Assembly (NCBI RefSeq): GCF_024171645.1
Contig: NZ_JALKAC010000003.1
Location: 310,001-374,000, forward strand
Length of the DNA stretch: 64,000 nt
From: Flavobacterium sp. HSC-32F16
Lineage (GTDB): Bacteria > Bacteroidota > Bacteroidia > Flavobacteriales > Flavobacteriaceae
Direction: 5' to 3'
Shown: positions 1-11,882 of the stretch, in pieces
Layout of the letters: every line of letters begins with the position of its first letter
Numbering within the stretch: position 1 is the first letter of the stretch
The notes under the pieces: model-generated
What the model was told of the DNA's origin: nothing
Database searches by the model: none
The model's input: only the letters and a program-made list of their open reading frames with translations
Translations under genes and position numbers: made by a program

Positions 1-98
1 GCGACAGCGCCGTATTTTTTAACGTCAAATACCTTTTGCGCCGAAATAGTTACGGAAACACAAAAAACAAACAATACGATTATAAAATTTCTTTTCAT
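1..98 (-). CDS. Secreted beta-helix (polygalacturonase/pectate-lyase-like) protein, N-terminal fragment
   Basis: Only the first 32 codons lie in the window; the gene runs off the left edge. The start codon is the ATG whose complement is at 96-98. The translation opens with Met-Lys-Arg, a hydrophobic stretch and an Ala-Gln cleavage site, so it is a Sec signal peptide. The mature part begins VFDVKKYGAVA, which resembles the first strand (F-x-V-x-x-[FY]-G-A) of right-handed beta-helix proteins such as GH28 polygalacturonases and pectate-lyase-like enzymes. The assignment rests on about ten residues, so the family is tentative. It lies downstream of the symporter gene on the same strand, separated by about 200 bp of inverted repeats. 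Confidence 0.5.
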   Translation of the reverse strand, partial: MKRNFIIVLFVFCVSVTISAQKVFDVKKYGAV

Positions 99-301
99 TT
101 CTATTTTTTTTATGCCACAAAGTCACTAAGTGAAAGTGAACCATATAAGTAATATAAGGTCAATTAAGACAAAACTTAAATTATCTTATATTACTCATAT
201 GGTAAAAAAAAACTTTGCGCTTTTGCATCTTTGCGAGCAATTTTCAATTTAATCTTTTTTAATAAACTTTGAGCCTTTGTGTCTTCGCGGCAAAACAAAA
301 T
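99..301. repeat. Intergenic nested inverted repeats
   Basis: No gene is seen here. An 18-nt arm at 141-158 (CCATATAAGTAATATAAG) pairs with 185-202 with one mismatch. Around it, GCCACAAAG-type sequence near 114-130 and CTTTGTG-type sequence near 270-290 form an outer, imperfect arm. Such GCCACAAAG intergenic palindromes are common in Flavobacterium genomes. The element may act as a transcription terminator or mRNA-stabilising structure between the symporter and the next gene, but nothing in the sequence proves this. Confidence 0.5.
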
Positions 302-1939
302 TTACCAGAAAACAGTATATAAAGCGACCAAAATTCCGCTGATAATAAAAGAACCAACAATAAATTCTGAAGACACTTTAAACATCGATTTATCAACTTC
401 AATTTTATGTAGTTCTGACTCTTGTTCTGATACTGGTTTTGCCAAACTAATTCCTACCATTATCAATACAATGATAAAGAAAACAATAGTCATACGGTCT
501 AAGAAAGGATAATCAGGAAAAGCACCTTCTGTCCACATTGGCAGGAATTTTAATATAGCGGCAAGCGGCACTGTTAATAATGCACCCGCAAGTCCCGCTG
601 CTGGAGTTGTTTTTTTCCAAAACATTCCCAACAAGAAAATTGCTAAAACCCCCGGTGAAAAGAAACCTACATATTCTTGTATAAATTGATAGGCTTGATC
701 CAAGGATTTCAATGCCGGAGCAACAAAAGCTGCTATAATCATACAAACCACAACACACCATCTTCCTGTACGAACCAGTTTTTTTTCTGATGCCTGAGAA
801 TTGAAATATTTTTTATAAATATCTAATGAAAAAATAGTCGAAATACTATTGGCTTTTCCTGCTAAAGAAGCCACAATTGCGGCTGTTAAAGCGGCTAATG
901 CAACACCTTTTAATCCCGCAGGAAGTAAATTCATTAAAGTTGGATAGGCGTGATCTGGTTTTAAAACTCCTGCAGCATCGACCATTTCCTGCTGAAACAT
1001 TCCGTTTTCATGCATTACAAACATGGCGATTCCCGGTAAAACGGCAATAATTGGCACTAATAATTTTAGGAAAGCGGCAAATAAAATTCCTTTGCGAGCT
1101 GTTTTTAAATCGGCACCTAAAGCTCTTTGAACAATATATTGATTGCATCCCCAATACGCCAGATTATTGATTAACATTCCGCCAACTAAAACCGACATTC
1201 CCGGCAGTTCATTATAATGCGGATTAGATTCGTCCAATATCATATGCAAATGTCCAGGCGCTTCATCTGCAATAATGGCCAATCCTTTTAGAATGTCTTT
1301 TCCAAAACCAAACTGATCTGAAAGTAAAGTCAATGCTAAGTAAGTGGTAACTAACCCTCCCAGAATTAATACAATTACTTGAAACATATCGGTATATCCT
1401 ATTACTTTCATCCCGCCTAAAGTCACAATTACAGAGAATAAACTCAGCGCGATAACACAAAACTGAAAACTGACTGGCGCAATAGAAGAAATCGCTAAAG
1501 CTCCTAAGTAAATAATTGAAGTAAGATTGACAAATACATAAATCAAAAGCCAGATAATAGCCATAATCGTACTTACTGTTCCGCTGTATCTTTTGGCCAG
1601 AAACTGTGGCATTGTAAAGATTTTATTCTTCAAATAAATGGGAAGAATAAACATTGCCACAATAATTAAAGTGGCGGCAGACATCCATTCGTAAGAAGCA
1701 ATCGCAAGTCCGATGGCAAATCCCGAACCGCTCATACCGATAAAATGTTCTGCTGAAATATTAGAAGCAATTAAAGAAGCTCCAATTGCCCACCAAGTAA
1801 GTGAACCTTCGGCTAAAAAATATTCGTTGGAACTGGTCGCTGCCGTTTTTTTGCTTCTGTAAATATACATTCCATAGCTGGTCACTATGATAAAGTAAAT
1901 AAAGAAAACAATATAATCTGCGGTTTGTAATACATTCAT
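302..1939 (-). CDS. SSS-family sodium:solute symporter (SGLT-like; sugar or inositol)
   Basis: The 545-residue protein has about 13-14 hydrophobic segments and the SSS layout, with no signal peptide. Diagnostic stretches are GASLIASNISAEHFIGMSG near residue 55 and the loop NQYIVQRALGA near residue 268, typical of the SGLT branch that carries sugars and inositols with sodium. It would act in the inner membrane to bring in the monosaccharide released by the locus. It is the last gene of a run that starts with inositol oxygenase, followed by beta-galactosidase and the acetyltransferase; the gap to the acetyltransferase is 57 bp. The inositol oxygenase in the same run makes myo-inositol a reasonable candidate substrate, but sequence alone cannot separate inositol from hexoses or glucuronate. 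Confidence 0.88.
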   Translation of the reverse strand: MNVLQTADYIVFFIYFIIVTSYGMYIYRSKKTAATSSNEYFLAEGSLTWWAIGASLIASNISAEHFIGMSGSGFAIGLAIASYEWMSAATLIIVAMFILPIYLKNKIFTMPQFLAKRYSGTVSTIMAIIWLLIYVFVNLTSIIYLGALAISSIAPVSFQFCVIALSLFSVIVTLGGMKVIGYTDMFQVIVLILGGLVTTYLALTLLSDQFGFGKDILKGLAIIADEAPGHLHMILDESNPHYNELPGMSVLVGGMLINNLAYWGCNQYIVQRALGADLKTARKGILFAAFLKLLVPIIAVLPGIAMFVMHENGMFQQEMVDAAGVLKPDHAYPTLMNLLPAGLKGVALAALTAAIVASLAGKANSISTIFSLDIYKKYFNSQASEKKLVRTGRWCVVVCMIIAAFVAPALKSLDQAYQFIQEYVGFFSPGVLAIFLLGMFWKKTTPAAGLAGALLTVPLAAILKFLPMWTEGAFPDYPFLDRMTIVFFIIVLIMVGISLAKPVSEQESELHKIEVDKSMFKVSSEFIVGSFIISGILVALYTVFW

Positions 1940-1996
1940 AATAGTGTGGTTATTGTGTGGTTAGATAGTAAAATGTATTTTAAGGTTTGATTCCCA

Positions 1997-3139
1997 TCAA
2001 ATCTTGAGAAACCATTTTCTTTTGTACAAAAAGTACAGTAAAACAAGCTGTATTATCGTTACGGATAAAGCAGCAAAAAAAGGCTGCCAAACAATTGGCG
2101 TATATTGTATAAGTCCGCCAAAAACATAATCTGCTGTATGCTTAAAATCGACTAAACCTTCAGCTGCGATATAAATTAAAATAGAATTGGAACCGATTAA
2201 TATTAATGGAAATGCCCATTTATGAAATCCAAACAAGTCGATTATTAAATAGAAAAAAACAAAAAACAAAATACTGAATCCGCCTACAAAACATACAAAA
2301 GAGCTCGTCCATAAATGTTTATTGATTGGAAAACTGATATCCCAAATCAAACCTGCAATAATCAAAACAATTCCCGTTAAAGCCATTAAAAGTACTTTTA
2401 CATTTATTGAAAACGAGCACTTTACTTTTAAAAATGTTCCTATAAAAACGCCTAACAAAGCAGTTGAAATCGCAGGCAGTGTTGAAAATATTCCTTCTGG
2501 ATCGTAAACGGTACTGTGCAGCCTTCCTGGTAAAAGCAAACGGTCAATGTAGCCTTCTAATGAACCTTCTTTGGTCAAAACTCCGGCACCAAACTCAGGA
2601 ACTGGAATCCATTTCATGGCAACATAATAGCCAATCAAAATACCGAAAAACCAGATTAATTGTTTTTTAAAATCAAAATTCAGATAGATAATTCCAGCAA
2701 AAAACCAGGCCAATCCAATTCTTCCTAAAACACTTGCAAAACGAGTATGATCGAAACCGTCAAATCGCAGTAATCCATTTACAACAAATCCCAAAACCAG
2801 TAAAATACAAGTTCTCCTGAGCATTGACAAATAGATTTTACGCTTCTCGCTTGAAGGTAATTCCTGTGGCGTTTTTACTCCCGCCAAACTCATTTTCTTT
2901 TCAAAAGAATACGGCATCGAAACTCCTGCAACAAACAGGAAAACAGGAAAAATCATGTCATAAAAAGTAATTCCATTCCATTCTGCATGATGCAGTTGCG
3001 ATGACATCCAGATAAAAACAGGAATTGGCGCTGCTTTGGCCAGAGCATGAATAATGTGTTCGCCGCTCATAATCCAAAACATAACAAATCCGCGCAAGGC
3101 ATCTAAGGAAATTAATCTTCCATTTGTTGGGTTACTCAT
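1997..3139 (-). CDS. HGSNAT/NagX-like membrane acyltransferase (DUF5009-type)
   Basis: This 380-residue integral membrane protein has about ten hydrophobic helices. It begins with RLISLDALRGFVMFWI and continues with FPVFLFVAGVSMPYSF, the signature of the heparan-alpha-glucosaminide N-acetyltransferase-like family (COG4299, NagX, DUF5009). Characterised mammalian HGSNAT moves acetyl groups across a membrane onto terminal alpha-glucosamine so that alpha-N-acetylglucosaminidase can act. Bacterial homologues sit in many glycan loci with unproved activity. Here a GH89 alpha-N-acetylglucosaminidase is present in the same locus, which fits that pairing. The gene lies 173 bp downstream of the beta-galactosidase and 57 bp upstream of the symporter. 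Confidence 0.75.
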   Translation of the reverse strand: MSNPTNGRLISLDALRGFVMFWIMSGEHIIHALAKAAPIPVFIWMSSQLHHAEWNGITFYDMIFPVFLFVAGVSMPYSFEKKMSLAGVKTPQELPSSEKRKIYLSMLRRTCILLVLGFVVNGLLRFDGFDHTRFASVLGRIGLAWFFAGIIYLNFDFKKQLIWFFGILIGYYVAMKWIPVPEFGAGVLTKEGSLEGYIDRLLLPGRLHSTVYDPEGIFSTLPAISTALLGVFIGTFLKVKCSFSINVKVLLMALTGIVLIIAGLIWDISFPINKHLWTSSFVCFVGGFSILFFVFFYLIIDLFGFHKWAFPLILIGSNSILIYIAAEGLVDFKHTADYVFGGLIQYTPIVWQPFFAALSVTIIQLVLLYFLYKRKWFLKI

Positions 3140-3312
3140 TTTTTTAGTATTCAGTGGTCAGTAGTTAGTTTATGTAAAGTGGTCAGTGGTCAGGTTTTTA
3201 GTGGTCAGCCTTATAAAAGTGGTCAGGTTTTTAGTACTCAGTATTAGTCTTTCACTATATACTTTTAATAAACTGAATACTAAAAATCTGAACACTAAAA
3301 AAAGGTTACTTT
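3140..3312. repeat. Intergenic AGTGGTCAG short repeats with flanking inverted arms
   Basis: The gap between beta-galactosidase and the acetyltransferase holds at least five copies of the 9-mer AGTGGTCAG or close variants between 3151 and 3240. Flanking arms TTAGTATTCAGT (near 3144) and ACTGAATACTAA (near 3274) are inverted copies. This is the low-complexity 'GGTCAGT' intergenic repeat type seen in many Bacteroidota. In transcripts from the inositol-oxygenase promoter it could fold and reduce downstream expression. Confidence 0.6.
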
Positions 3313-6474
<3,162 letters not shown>

Positions 6475-6496
6475 TCAACTGAAATTCTTGATATTT

Positions 6497-7384
6497 CTAG
6501 AAGTTCAATTTTTCAGGCAAATATTTAGCAACTAATTCTTTATAATAAGGAAGTAATGCTTTTACATCTGGTTTAACGGGAGCTTTAGTATATAAATCAT
6601 ACGGATTGAACTTTCTAACCCAGTCAAACATTTCAATGTCTTTTTCATTCATTAAATGTGCGTAAGCATTTTCTTTATGCTGAGAATAAAAAGAGTGATA
6701 ACGAATCATGTACAAAGCTGGATCTGGAAGATAATCTTTCATAATCTGGTACAAATATTCGTCGTGTCCCCAGCTCATTTTTACATTATCAAGTCCACAG
6801 TTTTGGGTGTAGATTCCTAATTTGGTATTGAATCTCTCATCTGTATAATCTGGATTTTCTTTGAAAAATTCTGAATACACAATTTTATCCGAATACGCAC
6901 ATCCCACCGGAAAGGTATCGCCAACCACAGCCCATTGCGGTTCGCCGAACAAACATAAAACTTTACCTAAATCGTGAATAAAACCTGTCAGTACAAACCA
7001 ATCCGGATGACCATCGGCACGAATGGCTTCTGAAGTCTGTAAAAGGTGCTGTGTTTGGTCTAAGTCAATATCTGGGTCACTGTCGTCTACAAGTGTGTTT
7101 AAAAACTCAACAGCTTCCCAGATTGACATTTCTTTTCTATTAAATTGCAGAAATTCCTGTTCTTTACTGCATACGAAGTCATAAGTTTGATAGGTATGGT
7201 TTATTCTGTAAAACTCCTTAACGGTTTCTACTCTTTCCGAATCAACATAATTCCTGAATTCTTCTTTCTGCTTTTCTTTTACATCTTCATTTTCTTCAGA
7301 AGGATCAGGATATCGCATTAACAAATCATCTTCCCACTCATCTAAATTTTTCAACGGATTGTCTGTGTCTATATGCTTTTTCAT
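6497..7384 (-). CDS. miox: myo-Inositol oxygenase (MIOX)
   Basis: This 295-residue cytoplasmic protein matches MIOX, the non-haem di-iron enzyme that converts myo-inositol and O2 to D-glucuronate. The HD-fold iron ligands are visible: His in QTQHLLQ near residue 112, His-Asp in FIHDLGK near 136, His in SWGHDEY near 207, His in RYHSFY near 230 and Asp in MFDWVRKF near 252. The length is as expected and there is no signal peptide. MIOX is uncommon in bacteria but known in Flavobacteriia. It is the first gene of the MIOX, beta-galactosidase, acetyltransferase, symporter run. Its promoter carries the same 33-bp element as susC and the GH89 gene, so inositol oxidation appears to be in the regulon of this glycan locus. 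Confidence 0.93.
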   Translation of the reverse strand: MKKHIDTDNPLKNLDEWEDDLLMRYPDPSEENEDVKEKQKEEFRNYVDSERVETVKEFYRINHTYQTYDFVCSKEQEFLQFNRKEMSIWEAVEFLNTLVDDSDPDIDLDQTQHLLQTSEAIRADGHPDWFVLTGFIHDLGKVLCLFGEPQWAVVGDTFPVGCAYSDKIVYSEFFKENPDYTDERFNTKLGIYTQNCGLDNVKMSWGHDEYLYQIMKDYLPDPALYMIRYHSFYSQHKENAYAHLMNEKDIEMFDWVRKFNPYDLYTKAPVKPDVKALLPYYKELVAKYLPEKLNF

Positions 7385-7412
7385 AATGGTTAATAGTTAA
7401 AAGTTAATAACA

Positions 7413-7474
7413 CAAAAATAGAATTACATACTCTTTTCAAAATGGATTAATACATCAAAAACATGGATAAATTT
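7413..7474 (-). promoter_or_regulatory. MIOX promoter with candidate HTCS operator
   Basis: On the minus strand a perfect Bacteroidota -7 box, TATTTTTG, lies at 7413-7420, about 28 nt before the MIOX start. Exactly 21 nt further upstream is the 33-bp element at 7442-7474. Read on the plus strand, it has two ATGGA half-sites 21 bp apart (two helical turns), as expected for an AraC-type HTCS DNA-binding domain. The susC and GH89 promoters carry the same arrangement. Confidence 0.65.
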
Positions 7475-7530
7475 GATTATTGTAGGATTTTTACATATTA
7501 TAACGGATGATTTTTTAATCACAGCATATC

Positions 7531-7698
7531 AAACATAGCCCGTAGTTTCAACCATGGGAACATCACGAGAAAATTTGAATTTCAAATATAGCCTGTCGTT
7601 TCAACCACAGGGGCATTGCGAGAAAAATTAGATTATGGATATGCATCTTAGATATACGTTGCGTCCCCGTGATTGAAACCACGGGCTATGTTTGAAAT
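7531..7698. repeat. Three-unit intergenic inverted repeat
   Basis: In the 411-bp gap between the HTCS gene and MIOX there are three related units of about 43 bp: 7531-7573 and 7583-7628 in direct orientation and 7656-7698 inverted. Each contains a short palindrome of the form CCCGTGGTTTCAACCACGGG, with changes. The outer units would pair over more than 20 bp in a transcript. This looks like a dispersed intergenic repeat family; no coding capacity is seen. Confidence 0.65.
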
Positions 7699-7702
7699 AA
7701 TA

Positions 7703-7740
7703 CAAAAAAATCTTTGTCAAAGTTTTAAACTTTGACAAAG
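7703..7740 (-). terminator. Rho-independent terminator of the HTCS gene
   Basis: A perfect 14-bp inverted repeat (7712-7725 with 7727-7740, one-base loop) is followed on the minus strand by a run of seven T residues. It sits 56 bp beyond the HTCS stop codon. It would end transcription coming from the HTCS gene before the MIOX promoter. Confidence 0.8.
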
Positions 7741-7795
7741 ATTAATCTCATATAAATTCTTAAAAATTAGTGCAATACGCAGCAAAAGAAAAAAC

Positions 7796-10700
7796 CTAAT
7801 TAATCAATTTACTTGGAGGAAAACCAAACTGCTTTTTAAAACAACGGCTGAAATATAACGGATCATTAAAACCAACTAAGTTCGTTACTTCAGAAACATT
7901 ATACTTTTTACTTTTTAGCAGTTCAGCCGATTTTTTCAAACGAATGGTTCTAATAAATTCATTAGGAGCCAAATCTGTTAATTCCTTAATTTTTCGGTAT
8001 AATTTTGAAGAACTTACGCCTAATTTATCACATAGGAAATCTGTAGAAAGATCCACTTCACTTAAATTATCATTAATCAGATTAGTCACTTTTTCCATAA
8101 ATTCTTCATCAATTGGAGAATGTGTCAGCATGCTGACTTTACTTTCTACCTCACCAGAAAATTTCTGTTTCAATTCTAATCTTGATTTAACCATATTTTC
8201 TATCACTGTTTTCAGTAATAAAGGTTCAAAAGGTTTTACTAAATAACCATCAGCGCCTGTATCGTAACCTTTTACTTTATCCATATTTTCAGAAAGCGCA
8301 GTCAGCATTATAACTGGAATATGGCTGATGAATTCGTCATTTTTAAGTTCACGGCAGAATTCTAGTCCATCCATAACAGGCATCATGACATCAGTAACAC
8401 ATAGAATAGGTTTTATTTGTCGGCAGATTTTTAAACCTTCCAATCCGTTTTCTGCCTCATAAACCTTGTAATAATCAGACAAATAATCCACCAGATATTT
8501 TCTAAGTTCGTTATTATCTTCGATTACTACTATTTTTTCTTTTAAATCGGTATTTTGAATAATTTTCTTAGCTGCTTTTTCTGGAATCAGCATACTCAAA
8601 TTGTCATTTTTAAGTGCATATTCAAACACTTCTTTATGCTCGTAAGAATCGCGGTCAATTGGAATTTCGACTCTAAATGTACTTCCTTTTCCTGGTGTGC
8701 TTTCTACCGAAATGCTTCCTTTATGAATTGCTACTAAAGATTTTACCAGAGACAAACCAATTCCAGATCCTGTATTATTGGCTTTACTATTGGTTGCCTG
8801 ATAAAAACGTTTGAAAATCTTTTCCTGACTTTTTAATGGAATTCCAATTCCATCATCGGTAACTTCAATTACCAGAATATCTTCAACGGTATCTTTCAGT
8901 CTGACATATAAATCTATGTTTCCATTTTTGTTGGTAAACTTTAAGGCATTCGACAAAAGATTGTACAGAATCTTATCATATTTATCATTGTCCAGCCAGC
9001 CGTTTATTTCATCATCTTCGGTAATAAAGTTGAGCTTAATCTTTTTATTATAAGCCATTTCCTTAAAGGAATCAAAGATATTTTTAGAATATGATAAAAT
9101 ATCGGTTTTAGTTACTTTCAGTTTTAACTCTCCCGATTGTGCTTTTCTAAAATCCAAAACCTGATTTACCAGATTTAATAATCTGCTGGCATTTTGATAA
9201 ATCAGATTGTAACGGCTTTTTTCATAATCGGTTGCATTACTGCTTTCATCCAAAAGCTGTTTGGCCGGTCCTAAAATTAACGTTAACGGCGTTCTCAATT
9301 CATGCGAAATATTCGTAAAAAAACGTAATTTCTCGTTGTTCAATTTTATATCATGTTCCCTGTTTACTTTTTCGGTAAGCAGTTCTTGTTTTAGGCGGAT
9401 TCGGTTTTTTATTTCTTTTCTAATAAAATAAAAGACTCCAAATAAAAGCGCAAAGAACATTAAAAAAGATGTCGGCGTTAACCAAAATGGAGGCAGTATT
9501 TTAATTTTATAAGAAATCGTTTTACTCCAATATCCGTCGCTGTTACTCGATCTGATTTTAAAAGTATAATTTCCTGGGTAAAGGTTGGTATATTGAACTA
9601 TTCTCGAAGTACTATTTGCCGTAATCCAATGTTTATCAAAACCTTCCAGCATATACTGAAATTTATTCAGCTTTTCGTTGGCAAAAGACGGTGCCGAAAA
9701 CTGAATCGAAAAGTTTCGGTTTTTATGACTTAATTCTATTTCGTTGCCATAATTCAGATCTTTTGAAAGCGGTACTTCGCCATTAATTTCCATTTCTGGA
9801 AAAACTTCCTCGTTTTGAATTTTAAATTCGGAAATAACAGGTAATGGTGACCATTTATTTCTTTTCATGGCTGGAGGTGAAAAAGAAATAATTCCGTTTT
9901 TTCCACCTAAAAATATATTCGAATTATTGAAAAGAAAAAAGCCGCTTGAACTAAAAACATCTAATCTGTTTCCACTATTTACATGATAAATACTGATTTC
10001 TTTTAAATTTGATTTAACAAAAGCAATATTATTATTGTTGATATTCAGCCAAAGATTTCCATTGGCATCCGATAAAATATCTGTAATCCATTTACCAGAA
10101 AGTTCTTTTAGATTTTTTACGGGTTCAAATTCATTTAATTTTGGATTAAACAAACACAATCCAAAACGTGTTGATGCCCAAATTTTGCCTTTGGCATCGA
10201 CCAAAACATCGCTTACATTTTCGTCATGAGGAACACCATTTTCCTTGATAAAAAGTGACGAATACGTTTCTATTTTTCCTGAATTACTATTGTATTTTAC
10301 AACGCCGGTTTCAGTCGCAAACCAGACATTATTTTTAGCATCTCTTTCGATCGCATTGATCTGAAAATCCGGCAGCAGCTTACTGGAAGTCTGAACTTCT
10401 AAAGTTTTAGTATTCAAAATTACAGCTCCTTCGCCAAAAGAACCAACGATCATCGAATCGTCACTAATTTTACTAAAGGCAAAAACAGGCGATTTTTCGA
10501 ATCCTGCTTTTATTTCTCTCGAAGAATTGGTGAGGTAATTATAAACCAGAATATTTCCGTCCCACAAACCGCAATAAAAAATCTTTCCGTCATCAGAATA
10601 AATGCTGGCGATATCTTTTCCTGTATTATGTAACGGAGTTGAGCCTTTTGTGTTCGAAATAAAAAGTCCGTTATGGTATGTGGCTACAATCACTTTTTCG

Positions 10701-11830
10701 TCATAGGTTTTGGCAAAACCTCTTATACGAGGCGCTTGATTGCCAATAGAACGCGAAATATCTTTATTTAAAGTAAACTGATTTTCATAAGGATCGTATT
10801 TGTCCAATCCGTCTTCGGTTCCAATCCATAAGACTCCCGAAGCATCAAAATAAAGTGCCGAAATTAAATTATCAATAAGCGAAGTATCATCGGATAAAAT
10901 CGAATAATACCATTTGTAATTTCCTGTCTGAATGTCTTCTAACTGATTGCAAACCAATAATCCGCCAAGAGTTCCAACCCAATATTTACCATCTGGCGCT
11001 CGTGCAACCGACAAAAAATAAGGACCTAAAGCGCCTCTAACCTGCTTATTTTCAATATACAAATTAACAAACTTATCGGTTGCTTTATCTAGTTTATACA
11101 AACCTTCGCGCGTGCCCACAAAAATATCTGATTTGGCATCTTCGTAGATAAAATTGATATATGGATTTTTGATATTTGAATTGGGTACCGAAAGGTTGTA
11201 ATAATTAATTCTGACGATAGCACCTTTTGCATCCATTGTTATTTTTGCGACACCGCTTTTTTCATAACTTCCAACCCATACATTGCCTTTTTTATCTTCG
11301 AAAATTTCTTTAACGTAATCAAATCCCTTGATAGTAATTTTCTCAAATCTATTTTGTTTCAAAGAGAACAAGTACATTCCTTTTGTTTTGGTTCCGACCC
11401 AGACTCTTTTAAATTTATCGACGTAAACCGATCTTACCTCATCATCTGGAAGACTATTTGGATCGTCTTTTTTATTGAAAAAAGTGGTAAAAACATGCGT
11501 ATCCATTTTGAAGAGTGTCAGTCCTTTTCGGGTTCCAATCCATAGATGATTAGAGTCTTCGTCGAGTTCTAAAGCAGTAATATCATCATTGTATAATTTA
11601 TTTTTTCCAGGAGTAGAACTCATGTAATTTTTGAACTGATATCCATCAAAACGGTTTAGTCCCGAGAAAGTTCCAAACCACATAAACCCTTTTTTGTCCT
11701 GCACAATATGGCGCACCGAATTATGAGACAATCCGTTATTGTCGTTATAATGCGCAAATTTTATATTCTGTGAATACGAATAATAAAAAAAGACCGATAA
11801 CAAGAATATAAAAAAGGATTTTTGACTCAT
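7796..11830 (-). CDS. Hybrid two-component system (HTCS) sensor/regulator
   Basis: The 1344-residue fusion is the typical regulator of Bacteroidota polysaccharide loci. In order it has a signal peptide, two seven-bladed regulator propellers (repeats such as GLSHNSVRHIVQDKKGFMWF, residues ~25-690), a Y_Y_Y domain (~690-780), a membrane helix (~785-805), and HisKA with the phospho-His in NISHELRTP near residue 840. A HATPase domain follows (NLLSNALKF, DGIGIP, GSGIGLSLVK), then a receiver with Asp in VTDVMMPVMDG near 1146 and Lys in YLVKPFEP. The C-terminus is an AraC-type HTH (~1240-1344). The periplasmic propeller would bind an oligosaccharide and the HTH would activate the PUL promoters. It lies 52 bp downstream of the metallophosphoesterase gene. 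Confidence 0.96.
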   Translation of the reverse strand: MSQKSFFIFLLSVFFYYSYSQNIKFAHYNDNNGLSHNSVRHIVQDKKGFMWFGTFSGLNRFDGYQFKNYMSSTPGKNKLYNDDITALELDEDSNHLWIGTRKGLTLFKMDTHVFTTFFNKKDDPNSLPDDEVRSVYVDKFKRVWVGTKTKGMYLFSLKQNRFEKITIKGFDYVKEIFEDKKGNVWVGSYEKSGVAKITMDAKGAIVRINYYNLSVPNSNIKNPYINFIYEDAKSDIFVGTREGLYKLDKATDKFVNLYIENKQVRGALGPYFLSVARAPDGKYWVGTLGGLLVCNQLEDIQTGNYKWYYSILSDDTSLIDNLISALYFDASGVLWIGTEDGLDKYDPYENQFTLNKDISRSIGNQAPRIRGFAKTYDEKVIVATYHNGLFISNTKGSTPLHNTGKDIASIYSDDGKIFYCGLWDGNILVYNYLTNSSREIKAGFEKSPVFAFSKISDDSMIVGSFGEGAVILNTKTLEVQTSSKLLPDFQINAIERDAKNNVWFATETGVVKYNSNSGKIETYSSLFIKENGVPHDENVSDVLVDAKGKIWASTRFGLCLFNPKLNEFEPVKNLKELSGKWITDILSDANGNLWLNINNNNIAFVKSNLKEISIYHVNSGNRLDVFSSSGFFLFNNSNIFLGGKNGIISFSPPAMKRNKWSPLPVISEFKIQNEEVFPEMEINGEVPLSKDLNYGNEIELSHKNRNFSIQFSAPSFANEKLNKFQYMLEGFDKHWITANSTSRIVQYTNLYPGNYTFKIRSSNSDGYWSKTISYKIKILPPFWLTPTSFLMFFALLFGVFYFIRKEIKNRIRLKQELLTEKVNREHDIKLNNEKLRFFTNISHELRTPLTLILGPAKQLLDESSNATDYEKSRYNLIYQNASRLLNLVNQVLDFRKAQSGELKLKVTKTDILSYSKNIFDSFKEMAYNKKIKLNFITEDDEINGWLDNDKYDKILYNLLSNALKFTNKNGNIDLYVRLKDTVEDILVIEVTDDGIGIPLKSQEKIFKRFYQATNSKANNTGSGIGLSLVKSLVAIHKGSISVESTPGKGSTFRVEIPIDRDSYEHKEVFEYALKNDNLSMLIPEKAAKKIIQNTDLKEKIVVIEDNNELRKYLVDYLSDYYKVYEAENGLEGLKICRQIKPILCVTDVMMPVMDGLEFCRELKNDEFISHIPVIMLTALSENMDKVKGYDTGADGYLVKPFEPLLLKTVIENMVKSRLELKQKFSGEVESKVSMLTHSPIDEEFMEKVTNLINDNLSEVDLSTDFLCDKLGVSSSKLYRKIKELTDLAPNEFIRTIRLKKSAELLKSKKYNVSEVTNLVGFNDPLYFSRCFKKQFGFPPSKLIN

Positions 11831-11882
11831 CGCAATAAATTATAAATGCAATTTAATCTTTTTGATTCAATTAATATCAAAA

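Noticed and set aside
513..761. 82-codon frame in the symporter gene
   Set aside because: It is a same-strand, different-frame shadow of the clear SSS gene.
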